NCBI GenBank assembly: GCA_030159075.1
Contig: BROG01000133.1
Location: 632,001 to 696,000 of the forward strand
Source: Atrina japonica
Taxonomy: Eukaryota > Mollusca > Bivalvia > Pterioida > Pinnidae
Length of the DNA: 64,000 nt
Direction of reading: 5' to 3'
Shown: positions 43,997 to 56,285 of the stretch, one piece after another
How positions within the stretch are numbered: position 1 is the first letter of the stretch
Layout of the letters: each line of letters begins with the position of its first letter
Made by a program: the position numbers and the translations under genes
The notes under the pieces: model-generated
Told to the model about the DNA's origin: nothing
Seen by the model: only the letters and a program-made list of their open reading frames with translations
The model's database searches: none

Positions 43997-44040
43997 AATA
44001 AACAATGGTTTCAACTATTCATGTTTGGTTGTTATTGAAG
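43997..44040 (+). terminator. Probable poly(A) site of the PH-domain gene
   Basis: AATAAA at 43997-44002, about 800 bp after the stop codon, is followed at 44021-44038 by a GT-rich element (ATGTTTGGTTGTTATTG). This is the usual arrangement of a metazoan cleavage/polyadenylation site. Other AATAAA-like hexamers exist nearby in this AT-rich DNA. Confidence 0.45.
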
Positions 44041-44412
44041 AAATTCCAAAATAAAAATTTCACCAATTTCACCAAACACTTCCTTAAATATTTTTCAAAA
44101 CACACAAGTTTGTTGAAATATTCAAGAAGCAGCTTTTTGTGCCTTGTAAATCAATGACTGCAAATTTTGACTTTCATTCATGTTTCACATATTTTTCCAA
44201 AAACATTTTTCACAGAGTAATACCATAATGTTTGATGTATTTTCCTTTATAAATTTAGCATGTTTGGACTTTACAGTGTGTGTGTGTGAATGTGTAAAAT
44301 TTTGTCTCAAAATTTAATCGTACCTGTATTCAAAATTGAATGAAATTTAGATCAAAATTTCTTACTCAAATGTTGTGCAATAATTTCTTTGGCTTTCAAC
44401 AGAAAATTCACT

Positions 44413-44535
44413 ACAGTGAAACTTGTATATAATGACCTCTTTAGGAACACATGAAAACTGGTCTTTATAGGGAAGTGGTCTTTTTTTACCAGGTGGTCTT
44501 TATACACAGGTGGTTAATAAAGCAGGTTTTACTGT
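44413..44535 (+). mobile_element. ACAGTRAAACYTG TIR element, copy 2 (inverse of 587-763)
   Basis: ACAGTGAAACTTG to CAGGTTTTACTGT. Its reverse complement aligns along its whole length with 587-763 apart from an interior indel. Confidence 0.7.
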
Positions 44536-46414
44536 AATTAGTTTAATTTTATACAAGAATCACTGGTTCCCTTGCCTTTTACTTCTGTACATGTATTTCA
44601 CAAGAATTCAACATGATGAAGACAGAGTGTATATGATTTAAAGGTACAAATGTACTTATTTTTATTCATTCCCCTGATACATTTGGTCTATCCTTTGTTG
44701 TAATATATTTCGGTACCGGTAAGTTAATCACTCATTAGTTTGCATTGCTGATTGTACAGCTCAAGAACAATCGAGAAGGGATTTCTAATGCATCGTAAGA
44801 CCATAGTTATTGTTGTGCATATCCAATAGTCCACATATAGGCCTATGCTTATGGGCGGCCCATGCTCAAAAAATAGAACAATGTCCTTGCATGCCACAAA
44901 CGATTTAAAAAAAAATGCCAGTAGACCACCAGTAGACACACATACAGTTTATTCTTATGAAGACTTTATGTAAAGTTAATTTCTTTTCAAAGGTAGATGA
45001 GTTATAGAAAAGTATAAACCCTTTCAACTCTTCAGAACATAAAAGACTGGACCAAATCAATAGAGGAGTGCATATCATTTAGACACAAATGTGTAAAAGT
45101 TCAAATTTCTATGTAATTCTATCAATTATTTACATGATATCACAGGTTATGTTGATATGCTGATTTGCTGATTTTTTCATTTTATTTTTTTGTTTAATGT
45201 TGTTTTGCTCATTAGGAACGTTTATTGTTTTATATACATGTAACATAATCTTAAAAAGTCACTTAAATACATCTAGAATGTACAGAAATTGTACTGTGAA
45301 TACTTAATTATACTGGACAATGTGTGAGAACAGTTACAGTGTTGGTCAAATAGACCATCTATATTTCATGTCAGATATGTATTAGTGCACATGTACTGAC
45401 ATAAATAGCTGAAATCACACTAGCAATGGTATTAGGTAAATTATTTGATATTAGGGAATTTTACATTTCATATACATGTATATATGTTTGCTACATGTAA
45501 TTTACATATGAAGAAGTAAATTAAGCTATTTATGGCATTATGATATAAGTATGTGTTGTAGTAATTTAAAGTTCTGGTTGTATTTTGTTTTTTTAAGATA
45601 TATAGTTGTACATGTATATGTATCTAAAATTATTGTTGTGTAGATATAGAGTATTATACCATGTTTATCAAAATGTATGCTGGAATCATTTACAGAATAG
45701 TTAATCCTGTATTTTTGGATCATGTTTCAGTCAGTGTGCCTACTACTTTCAATTTCTTTACAAATTTTACACCAAGAGAAAACTGGCTTTTTGTGTTTGG
45801 CAAAATTAAAGTTTTTACAATTGCAATATTCTAACTTGATAAAAAATGCATTGCGGTAGGCATTAGGATTGTTGGGGCTCCTCATGTATATACAATGTAT
45901 TCACTCAGATGTCCGAGTCTAGCCACATTGGAGGGGGATTCGTGTTCAGCAAATGCAAGATTGTTTTTGTAACCTAAGCAAATATACATTTATATTGATT
46001 TATAACCATTCTGCTGTTTTGTATATATGGAAATCAGTGTATATACAAGTATAATTGATAAAAATTCAAAATGATTGTGCATGTATGTAAGCCATTGATG
46101 CATTTCCAAGACTCTTAAATCAGAGATGTACAGTTTTCTTTAATATAATTATGCTTTGTAACATTAAAAATGAATGTTGTCCAGCATTTACATGCTTTAT
46201 TGATATTCTCATATATTTTTAAAAAGTCACTGAGTTTTGGTGTGAGTTTTATTAGTGAAATTTTGCATTTTGACATGATGTGTAAAAGAAAGTTGACATT
46301 TTTAAAGATCTGTACATCCAGAATTGAGTACATCTCATTAAGTATTTGTATCATTTATCTTTTATACAAAATTATTTGCTGTCAACAAATACATTTGTCA
46401 GTATGTGGGGTATC

Positions 46415-47200
46415 CTAGGCCAAGTGGTTAGAAAATCATGATTTAAACAAAAAACTTTTTTCACTTCTTGTTAGGACTGAGTGGTTAGAAAATCATGATT
46501 TAAGTAAAGAACTTTTCTCACTTCTTTTTAGGGCTGAGTGGTTAGAAAATCATGATTTAAGTAAAGAACTTTTCTCACTTCTTTTTAGGGCTGAGTGGTT
46601 AGAAAATCATGATTTAAATAAAGAACTTTTCTCACTTCTTTTTAGGGCTGAGTGGTTAGAAAATCATGATTTAAGTAAAGAACTTTTCTCACTTCTTGTT
46701 AGGGCTGAGTGGTTAGAAAATCATGATTTAAGTAAAGAACTTTTCTCACTTCTTGTTAGGGCTGAGTGGTTAGAAAATCATGATTTAAGTAAAGAACTTT
46801 TCTCACTTCTTGTTAGGGCTGAGTGGTTAGAAAATCATGATTTAAGTAAAGAACTTTTCTCACTTCTTGTTAGGGCTGAGTGGTTAGAAAATCATGATTT
46901 AAGTAAAGAACTTTTCTCACTTCTTGTTAGGGCTGAGTGGTTAGAAAATCATGATTTAAGTAAAGAACTTTTCTCACTTCTTGTTAGGGCTGAGTGGTCA
47001 GAAAATCATGATTTAAGTAAAGAACTTTTCTCACTTCTTGTTAGGGCTGAGTGGTTAGAAAATCATGATTTAAGTAAAGAACTTTTATTACTTCTTATCA
47101 GGACCAAGTTGTTAGAAAATCACACTTTAAACTTAGAACTTTTATCACTTCCCGAGAACTTTTCTCACTTCTTGTCAGGGCTGAGTGATTAAGACTTATT
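46415..47200. repeat. 57-bp minisatellite (about 12 units)
   Basis: The unit begins GGGCTGAGTGGTTAGAAAAT and continues CATGATTTAAGTAAAGAACT with TTTCTCACTTCTTGTTA. Each unit carries a tRNA box-A-like GGCTGAGTGGTTAGA. The array continues after the inserted element at 47201-47276. Confidence 0.94.
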
Positions 47201-47276
47201 TTAACCTATTCACCCCTAAAGACACATTTAGACTAGTCTAAGCCATTGATTTGTTTTTCAGGGACGGATGAGTTAA
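47201..47276. mobile_element. TTAA-flanked MITE, copy 3, inserted in the 57-bp array
   Basis: TTAACCTATTCACCCCTAAA to GACGGATGAGTTAA. The left flank is array sequence ending ...GATTAAGACTTATT, and the right flank resumes at ACTAAGAACTTTTCTCACTT. The insertion therefore sits at the TTAA normally present in the unit (GATTTAAGTAAAGAAC). Confidence 0.75.
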
Positions 47277-47330
47277 ACTAAGAACTTTTCTCACTTCTTG
47301 TGAGGGAAGAGTGGTTAGAACATTGTACTT
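47277..47330. repeat. Last unit of the 57-bp array, right of the MITE
   Basis: CTAAGAACTTTTCTCACTTC then AGAGTGGTTAGAACA matches the unit. Confidence 0.75.
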
Positions 47331-48239
47331 TGAGTATTCTCTTTAATGACTCATTTTGTCTGAAGACACATTTGTAGTATTGTAATTTGTAATTACTGAC
47401 ATAGGAATATCACAGTTTTTAATAATTGGAAACTGTCAGAACACTATTCTTAGAGATGTATTTTTGTAAAACACTATTCTTAGAGATGTATTTTTGTAAA
47501 ACAAATGATCTATTCTGGTTCATAATGTTGAAAATACTGTAATACAAAATATGTCATGTTTTTCCAAATATTTAGTGTAGATCTACTACATGTATCAGAT
47601 TTGAAACACAATATCCCTCTGTTTTATGTGACAGGTTCAGTATGCCGTATGATATTCCTAACCATTGGACACCTTTTAACATCTCAAACATGTTTGAAAA
47701 CAATTTATCATTTTCTCATTTCTTGCTTTGATATCTTTTTGACTGTTGCTTTTTATAGTTTTAGTCTTTTAAGATTTTCACTTAATCACTCCTCTGTTTG
47801 ATCTTGGCAGTATGAACATTTTTCATGGTCTTATTTATAAGTCTTTAATCTTTTTATTACTTATCTTTCTATGGTGCTTAAAATGACTGCATCCAGTGTG
47901 AAATATATTTGTTACTTTTTATGATGTTTATTGTCTGATATCAGTGTGCATTGACTAGGCTTGTCAAATCCATTTTACCATAGAACATATTTCATTTCTT
48001 TTGTTGTAAAGTATTTCTAACACTCTTTCTAAGAACCTGCTATAATATTATTTAATCTGCACATGTACATCAAAATAAATGACACATATAGACAGTTGTA
48101 ATATTACAATGTTATGCCAGTTTTAAGTGGTAATGAGCTAAATGTACATTGTAATAATGAAAATCATACAAGAATCTGTGTTGTTTGTTAATAGGGTTAC
48201 GGTAGATGCACCATTAACATATGCCAGTTTTGTTATAAT

Positions 48240-48750
48240 GTGTTAGATGTACCAAACTGATATACCAACGATTTAGATGTGCTACACAGATATACCATTA
48301 CCAGTGAGTTAGATATACCACACAGATATAGCAATAAGTTAGTTGTACCACACAGATATGCCACCAAATTATATGTACCACACAGATATACCAGTGAGTT
48401 ATATGTACTACAAAGATATACTAATGAGTTAGATTTACCACACAAATATACCAATGAGTTAGATGTATCTCACAAATATACCAATGAGTTAGATGTACCA
48501 CACAAATATACCAATGAGTTAGGTGTACCTCACAGATCTACCAATGAGTTAGAAGTAATATACAGATATACCAATGAGTTAGGTGTACCACACAAATATA
48601 GCAGTGAGTTAGATGTACCACTCAAATATACCATTGAGTTAGATGTACCACACAAATATACCAATGAGTTAGATATACCACACAGATATACCAATGAGTT
48701 AGATGTACTACACTGATATACCACTGATACACCAGTGAGTGAGTTGTACA
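48240..48750. repeat. 30-bp minisatellite (about 17 units)
   Basis: The unit is ACCAATGAGTTAGATGTACC + ACACAAATAT. The 30-bp period leaves a frame (TNELDVPHKY) and its antisense open; there are no signs of a real gene. Confidence 0.92.
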
Positions 48751-49734
48751 TATATACCAGTTTTGTGCATTAGGCAGGCATACATATTTGTCATGACCCA
48801 TACTAAGGCTAATTTTATTTTCTCTTTTCTTTATAGACTTGTACAATTCACCAAAGTACAGCTGTGTGTAGTCAGTTGTAGAATTGTAATGATCAATTAT
48901 TTAAGACACTGGTACTGTCAAAGTTGCTTTGTTCTAATTCATATTCTAGTCTTAAGCTGTTATTTAAGTTTGTAGATAGATATAAAGTGTCATTATAAAT
49001 ATGCCGGTGTTTAACACAATTCAGAGAATACTGTTTTTGTATGTATAACAATTCTGTTGTACTTTGTAAATAACAACATATCTTAACATTTTCTAAAAGA
49101 TATATTTCAGTACATATATAATTCTATTTAGAACTAAAAGTTACCAATGAGTCTATGCATTTACACAGTCATTTGCTGTGGAATATTATATCCCAATATC
49201 TAATCAGATCTGGTCATTTTCTGTAGTAAATTACAGACAGGTTACTGTTCTAGTTAGGTCACAGATAGACCAGGAATTCAGGTTCTTTAGTACAAGTTAC
49301 ATGTTGTACTAATTTTATACATATACAATCAAAAGGTGACCGTCCACAGATACAAAGCAATAATAAGCTTTATTTGTTATAACTAAAACAACAACAATAT
49401 TTGAAATGTATTATGTAAATTGTACATGACCATGTGGAAAATGGTACTTTATCATGATATATTCTAGTGCTTAAAGAGGTTTTCTATTGATTTTGTAGTG
49501 AAGGTATTTGTTGCCTTGATTAGATACAATATTCCAGAACAGGTATATGGGTTCATAAGTAACATGTATATAGCTGTAGTTATTTCAAGAAGATATAGCT
49601 CTGAACAAGTGGAATGTTGACTGTCAAAGTATTCCATGTTATTGTTCTACCTGCATTTGTCACTATGTTATGCATGTTTCTTTCCTGTTAGTAGGTCTAT
49701 AATTCTATAATCTTTATTAAGCTATACAATCTGT

Positions 49735-51265
49735 ATCTGTTACTCTTACACCTGTATCTGTTAGGCCTATCTGTTACTACTTTAATATGTAGTTGTAGTA
49801 CCTGTATATATTACTTGTGAACCTGTATCTGTTACTCCTTTACCTGTATGTTACTTTTCTACCTGCATCTGTTATTCTTCTACCTGCATCTGTTACTCCA
49901 CTACCTATATCTGTCACTGATCTACCTGTATCTAACACTCTTCCACCTGTATCTATGTTTTAAATGCTTCTGAAGCTTTACTACCTGTATTTGTCACCTT
50001 TGTATGATTTTACTGTTTCTGTGGCTTTACTCCCTTTGTTTGTCACTATTACCTGTGTATGTATGACTGTTTCTGTGACTTTACTACCTGTATCTGTCAC
50101 TATTACCTGTGTTTGTTTTTACTGTTTCTGTGACTTTACTACCTGTCTTTGTCACTATTATCTGTGTATGTTTTACTGTTTCTGTGGCTTTACTACCTGT
50201 ATCTGTCACTATTACCTGTGTATGTTTTACTGTTTCTGTGGCTTTACTACCTGTATCTGTCACTATTACCTGTGTATGTTTTACTGTTTCTGTGACTTTA
50301 CTACCTGTATCTGTCACTATTACCTGTGTATGTTTTACTGTTTCTGTGACTTTACTACCTGTATCTCTCACTATTACCTGTGTATGTTTTATTGTTTCTG
50401 TGGCTTTACTACCTGTATCTGTCACTATTACCTGTGTATGTTTTACTGTTTCTGTGGCTTTACTACCTTTATCTCTCACTATTACCTGTGTATGTTTTAC
50501 TGTTTCTGTGGCTTTACTACCTGTATCTCTCATTATTACCTGTGTATGTTTTACTGTTTCTGTGGCTTTACTACCTGTATCTGTCACTATTACCTGTGTA
50601 TGTTTTACTGTTTCTGTGGCTTTACTACCTTTATCTCTCACTATTACCTGTGTATGTTTTATTGTTTCTGTGGCTTTACTACCTGTATCTCTCACTATTA
50701 CCTGTGTATGTTTTACTGTTTCTGTGGCTTTACTACCTGTATCTCTCACTATTACCTATGTATGTTTTACTGTTTCTGTGGCTTTACTACCTGTATCTCT
50801 CACTATTACCTGTGTATGTTTTACTGTTTTTGTGGCTTTACTACCTGTATCTCTCACTATTACCTGTGTATGTTTTACTGTTTCTGTGACTTTACTACCT
50901 GTATCTCTCTCACTATTACCTGTGTATGTTTTACTGTTTCTGTGGCTTTACTACCTGTGTCTGTCACTATTACCTGTGTATGTTTTACTGTTTCTGTGAC
51001 TTTACTACCTGTATCTCTCACTATTACCTGTGTATGTTTTACTGTTTCTGTGGCTTTACTACCTGTGTCTGTCACTATTACCTGTGTATGTTTTACTGTT
51101 TCTGTGGCTTTACTACCTGTATCTCTCACTATTACCTGTGTATGTTTTATTGTTTCTGTGGCTTTACTACCTGTATCTCTCACTATTACCTGTGTATGTT
51201 TTACTGTTTCTGTGGCTTTACTACCTGTGTCTGTCACTATTACCTGTGTATGTTTTACTACTGCT
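49735..51265. repeat. 54-bp minisatellite (about 24 units)
   Basis: The unit is TTTCTGTGGCTTTACTACCT + GTATCTGTCACTATTACCTG + TGTATGTTTTACTG; units are more degenerate before about 49960. Because 54 is divisible by three and the unit lacks stops in several frames, long frames arise in three plus frames and one minus frame (18-residue period). I do not call a protein. Confidence 0.93.
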
Positions 51266-51639
51266 GTTGATGTTGCTGTGTATACATTACATGAACAATG
51301 TATATGTTTTACTTCTTCACTTCACTGTTACTGTTGCCTGGTTCTTTAAATGTACTACCTGTACCTGACCTACCCATATCTTGTACTAAACAACCTGTGA
51401 CTATTACTTGGCCATCAGTACACAACTGATGATGCATTTCTTACATTATGTATAGTCATTATAGTAGTAAGTGTGGTTTCAAATGTGATATTGATTTTCG
51501 CCTATGTCACAAAAGCCTTACATGCAGAAAAAAACTTTGACAAAAGCTGAACACATTTTGAATTCTACAATTACAAAACTGAATATAAATGATATTTTCT
51601 ATGAGATTTTGTCTTTTGTATATCAGTTGACATTGTTAT

Positions 51640-52165
51640 GTTTGCTGACACCATATTTACTGACAGTGTTATATCCACTGACAGTGTCACATACTGACTC
51701 ACATACTGTCACATACTGACTGTCACATACTGACTCACATAGTGACTGTCACATACTGACTGTCACAATCTGACAGTGTTGATTACTAACTCACCTACTA
51801 ACAGTGTTGTTTACTGATAGTGTCACATGTTGACAGCAATATGTTTACTGAGTGTCACATACTGATAGTGTCATGAACTGATGTGTTAAGTTTACTGACA
51901 GTCACATATTGACAGTGTTATATATACTGACAGTCACATACTGATGGTTATGTTTACTGACAGTGTCACATACTGACAGTGTTATGTTTACTGAATGTCA
52001 CATACTGACAGTGTTATGTTTTGTGACAGTGTCACATACTGACAGTGTCATGTTCACATAGTGACAGTGTTATGTTTACTGAATGTCACATACTGACAGT
52101 GTTATGTTTTGTGACAGTGTCACATACTGACAGTGTTATGTACACATACTGACAGTGTTATGTTT
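51640..52165. repeat. Degenerate TGACAGTGTCACATAC repeat
   Basis: Many imperfect short units of ACTGACAGTGTCACATACTG and GTTATGTTTACTGA. TGACAGTGTCA is itself palindromic. Confidence 0.88.
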
Positions 52166-53159
52166 TCAGGTTTATAGAGGTAGATTAGACACATGTACCA
52201 GAGTGATGAAATCTACAAATATGTGTGTTGTGTTTGTCTTATATGTATCTTTTTGTCTTAATATTCAAGATACATGTGTGTAAATATGTGTATTTTTATC
52301 TTCAATGCAGCTAGTTACTCAGAAAAATGTTGTTTTGATTTGTGATAGTGAAACTGTTTTGATTGACACAGAACGTGTTCAAATTAGGATACAATTTAAA
52401 GACAGATAAATATTTTTTATTTTCTGTATATGATTGCATGATTCAGTAGAATTTTAATTGTAAGTATCTTCTTGGTTTAAGATTATTGATTATGTAGAGT
52501 ATGAAAGGGTTGTCGCATTATCATTCATTTCTTTCATGCACTAATGTTTATTTTATAGTTATAAGCATCATACCAACTAATAGACACAAACAGATGAGAA
52601 TAAACACATTATTGTAACACATTAATCTATGTACTTAATTACCTGAGATCTAAATTTGTATATTTTTACTCTACTGCATTTAAGGTATTCATTGTATAAA
52701 AGGTCAAAATGTCTGGCAATGTACTTAATGATGTTCATGATAGATAGGTGTGTGCTATGTACATATTAAATTTTTCGAATTCCAAATATCAAAGGGGGAA
52801 TTATTCTTGCACATCAAATTTCTTATATTGGATTACATGTAGGCCTACTTGTCAAAGCTATATTCTGACTTTAACTCATAACATAAAACATGAAAAACAT
52901 CAAAACATACACACTGATGTGCCAAAATTGATGCAGCTTTTTGTTTTTTTCTGTATATTTCATATGAAACCACATTTTTTGAAGAAGTTATCACAAAGCC
53001 ATTTTCAATTCAATTTCAATACAAGTCACCCAATTAACCATTAATGGTTTGAAGTTTATGTGTTTGTTTTGTATTAAATTTTAATTGCTTTATAATACTG
53101 GTGAGTTTTGCAAAATACAATAAGTGTTTTATAGAGAATGGTGACAAAGATATAAGTTT

Positions 53160-53520
53160 TTAGCCCACCATCAACAGATGGTTGGCTATTCATATGGACC
53201 TGCATCTGTGGTCCGTCCATCCTGAACAATTCTTGTTACTGCTATTTCTCAGAAAGGACTGAAGGGATCTCCTTGAAATTTGACATGAAGGTTCCCCTTG
53301 AAGTCTAGTTGTGCATACTACATTTTCAAAGAGACCGGAATCCAACATGGCCGACAGGGGGCCATCATGCTTTTTGACCAAAGGAAGTCTGTTACCGCTA
53401 CTTCTCAGAAAGGACTGATGGAATTGCCTTGAAATTTGACTTGAAGGTTCCCCTTGAGATCTAATTGTGCATATTACATTTTCATAGAGATCAAAATCCA
53501 AGACGGACACCTGTTAGCCA
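53160..53520. repeat. Dispersed repeat with 153-bp internal tandem duplication
   Basis: It opens with AGCCCACCATCAACAGATGG and TCTGTGGTCCGTCCATCC. The segments TTTCTCAGAAAGGACTGAAG (about 53244) and CTTCTCAGAAAGGACTGATG (about 53400) begin two aligned halves, each containing GAAGGTTCCCCTTGA. Confidence 0.65.
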
Positions 53521-53771
53521 CGTTAAATTCCTTTCTCTTGAAATGTAATATGTTCAGTTCAAGTTCAGTTTCACTATAATCTTGTGAAAAAAGTAATGCA
53601 CAGAAATATGGATTTCAATGTTGAGACACAAAAGAAGAGAAAAGAACAGTCTGTCATAGATCAGACATAGAAGATTCCATGATGGGTGCCAAGATCCCTC
53701 TGGGATCTCTTGTCTATTAAAATTTCTGAATCTATACAGAAAATTTGAATCTAAAGAGCAAGTACACAATG

Positions 53772-53900
53772 AAACTTGTTATATATCTTGGGTTTTGTGT
53801 TTTAAGTTTTGTCAAACTTGTTATATATCTTGGGTTTTGTGTTTTAAGTTTTGTCAAACTTGTTATATATCTTGGGTTTTGTGTTTTAAGTTTTGTCAAA
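53772..53900. repeat. 42-bp tandem repeat, three near-identical units
   Basis: The unit is AAACTTGTTATATATCTTGG + GTTTTGTGTTTTAAGTTTTG + TC. Confidence 0.96.
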
Positions 53901-55738
53901 GTTTTTTTTAGAAATTATTATCCATGAAGTTTTTGAAAAATTATGAATTTATTTGAAAAATATAAAGAAAAATTATAAAAGATGCATCAATTTTGACTCC
54001 TCACCATATATTTTAAGTTTTTATGATTCCTTTACATTAACCATTCACAAATATTAATATAAAAAATAAAACTCTCTTCCAAAGAAATTTATACTTACAG
54101 TATTTTGATGATTTTTTTTTCTTGAATTTACGGATATGGCAACAGAAATGTCCAAATTTATTATACCTATTTATGCAGTGGATACCTTGTTTCATAGGAA
54201 ATTTTTATGTCACCTGAGCGAAAGAACATTGGTGACTTTTTGACCATCACTCTTTTTATATCATCTGTACCTGTTCAACATATACATTTATAAATTCTCA
54301 AAAACACGACTTCAATATTTTAGCAAAATGTGATCAGAAGTATTCCAGAAATGTGCTAGTATCTACAGAGGTCACTTAAAGGAACACAAAGTATCAGAAT
54401 TTAATATATCTTTTAAATCTTCTACCAAACTTGTACTATTATTGCATTTAATATGGTGTGTGAAAATCATTTGCTGTTCCGGGAAATTAGTTGGGTTACA
54501 TTAATAGTTCTTGGTCACATGTATAATGTAGTGAAGTTCATTTATGTTTTACGATATTTTTCTTTATTTATGAATATGGAACAAAGAAATTGTGTGAATA
54601 GAACTGTGATGGCGATTTGAATGTCATGGATTATGCTTTAAAAGTGACCCCTTTCCAATTTAAACCCAACTCGATCTGTGTCCTTTACAACCTATGAGTA
54701 ATATGACCTTCAACTAATAGTATTAACTAAGAGCTGTAGTTAATAATCTATCCATGATACAAAATTGATAATTATTTAATACTAGAATTTCCTACGTGAA
54801 TCTGTTTGTAAGGATATGGACTATAGTGCTTTGGTCTCATTTCAATGTACATAAAGGAAGGGCATAGTAAAGAAAAAGTAAAAATAAATTGCAAAATATA
54901 TGTATTTACAAATGTTACAAAGATATCATTTACAATCGGACTATTTTGTTTGGGAAAGTTTTCTCAAGAAAACAAGGATACTTCACCTGCCTAAGTTAAT
55001 TTCCTATTTTCTCTTTCAAATAGTTTTATTTCAGTTCATACCTAGTAACATTAAAATTTAAATCAATGATAACATTGGTGCCAAGATAAATAAGATTTGG
55101 AATTTTACGGTGGTAAGCTCGAGATATATATCTTGCTGGGAAATGTGGAGTACTGTGTGCTTTGTCCCTGGGTACTGATGTTTACCATATTTTTATAAGA
55201 GAACTCAGATTATAAATGAGATATATAAGTATTTAAGTGATGCCATTTTTTGTTATTATTCTTTTGCTTTGTAAAGCATGACTATTGTTTTTGTTTTCAT
55301 TGTTTTGCAAGTGCTACATAACTACTGATAATTTAGTGTATGCCTGTGATATATTGTGACATTTTATATAAGTTGTAAAAAGTTATTACTGAGTTTCAGA
55401 ATTTATCTTTGTTGAAGAAATGGTATCAGAATAAAAAGAATTAAATGTAAATCCCATTAATATTGTAAATAGTCCATCTATGTTCTTTATTAAATTCTAA
55501 ACAAGAATAAGATTTTCAGCCTTGTTTTTTATTATGGTATTTATGCAGTGTACTTAATTATATGCTTCGCTACAAAAAGTAAACCTATGATGGTAAGTAC
55601 TTACAATGATTACTTACAATGTGCTTCTTCATAATATATGAATGTGATTGCCATCTGCTTAAAGACTTGTGGTAAGAACAAAATAGACATTTTGATATTG
55701 TAATATTGAATATATCAAGAAATGACGATAATATAATT

Positions 55739-55756
55739 CACACACACACACACACC
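55739..55756. repeat. (CA)n microsatellite
   Basis: Short CA run. Confidence 0.9.
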
Positions 55757-55934
55757 ACTTTTATACTTTAATAGTGGGTGAAATGCTCATGACGTAACAT
55801 CTAAAAAACTACTGACTTTATACCTGCAGAATATAACAAGCAATCCAAATCATACGTTATTTTCTATTAACTGATAATCGGTGCACAAACCGTATAATAC
55901 AATATGTAAAACTAATTGTAATTTTGTTTTTGGT

Positions 55935-56060
55935 TTTATTGATGTATCACGTCACATTCAACCATTTTTCAGTTATATGGTGGCGGCCAGTTTTAATGTT
56001 TAGGAGAGAACTCGGTTACAATGTACCCGGGGGAAAACACTGACCATCAGCGAGTAAACT
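55935..56060. mobile_element. Second SINE family, truncated copy 4
   Basis: TGGTGGCGGCCAGTTTTAAT and GGTTACAATGTACCCGGGG match the copy at 9535. It abuts the retroelement fragment starting near 56060. Confidence 0.55.
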
Positions 56061-56285
56061 GTCCAGAAGCGAAGTAAACCAAATGCGGATATTTAAACAT
56101 CCAAACAGCTTTTAGATTTTAAAGACGCACTATTTTTCTTGAACTCATAGTATCAAAACGTACACATTTTCTTCTCTTTACACAACATTCAGCATGGAAA
56201 ATCAAAAGAAAGACATTTGGCAGTATTGCACACTAAAAGTGGAACCCGAAAATTTAGATAGTCATTGGTTATAACGATGAAAATA
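56060..56285 (+). pseudogene. Penelope-like RT fragment (internal piece, duplicate)
   Basis: Diverged copy of 56850-57080: CAGAAGCGAAGTAAACCAAA corresponds to CAGAAGCGGTGTAAATCAGA. GCACACTAAAAGTGGAACCC corresponds to the later CACTAAAAGTGGTACCCGG, followed by GGTTATAACGATG versus GGTTATCATGATAC. Stops interrupt every frame. Confidence 0.7.

Larger units (their letters stand above)
44041..55738. other. Intergenic stretch downstream of the PH gene
   Basis: No gene was recognised. Besides the arrays and elements listed separately, 44536-46414, 47331-48239, 48751-49734, 52166-53159 and 53901-55738 are AT-rich sequence with only short, random-looking frames. A decayed TTAA-type MITE may lie near 45012-45070 (AAACCCTTTCAACTC). 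Confidence 0.6.

Noticed and set aside
49964..51349. 461-codon frame, longest in the window
   Set aside because: Coincides with the 54-bp array and is matched by long frames in other phases; no start context, domain or splice evidence.
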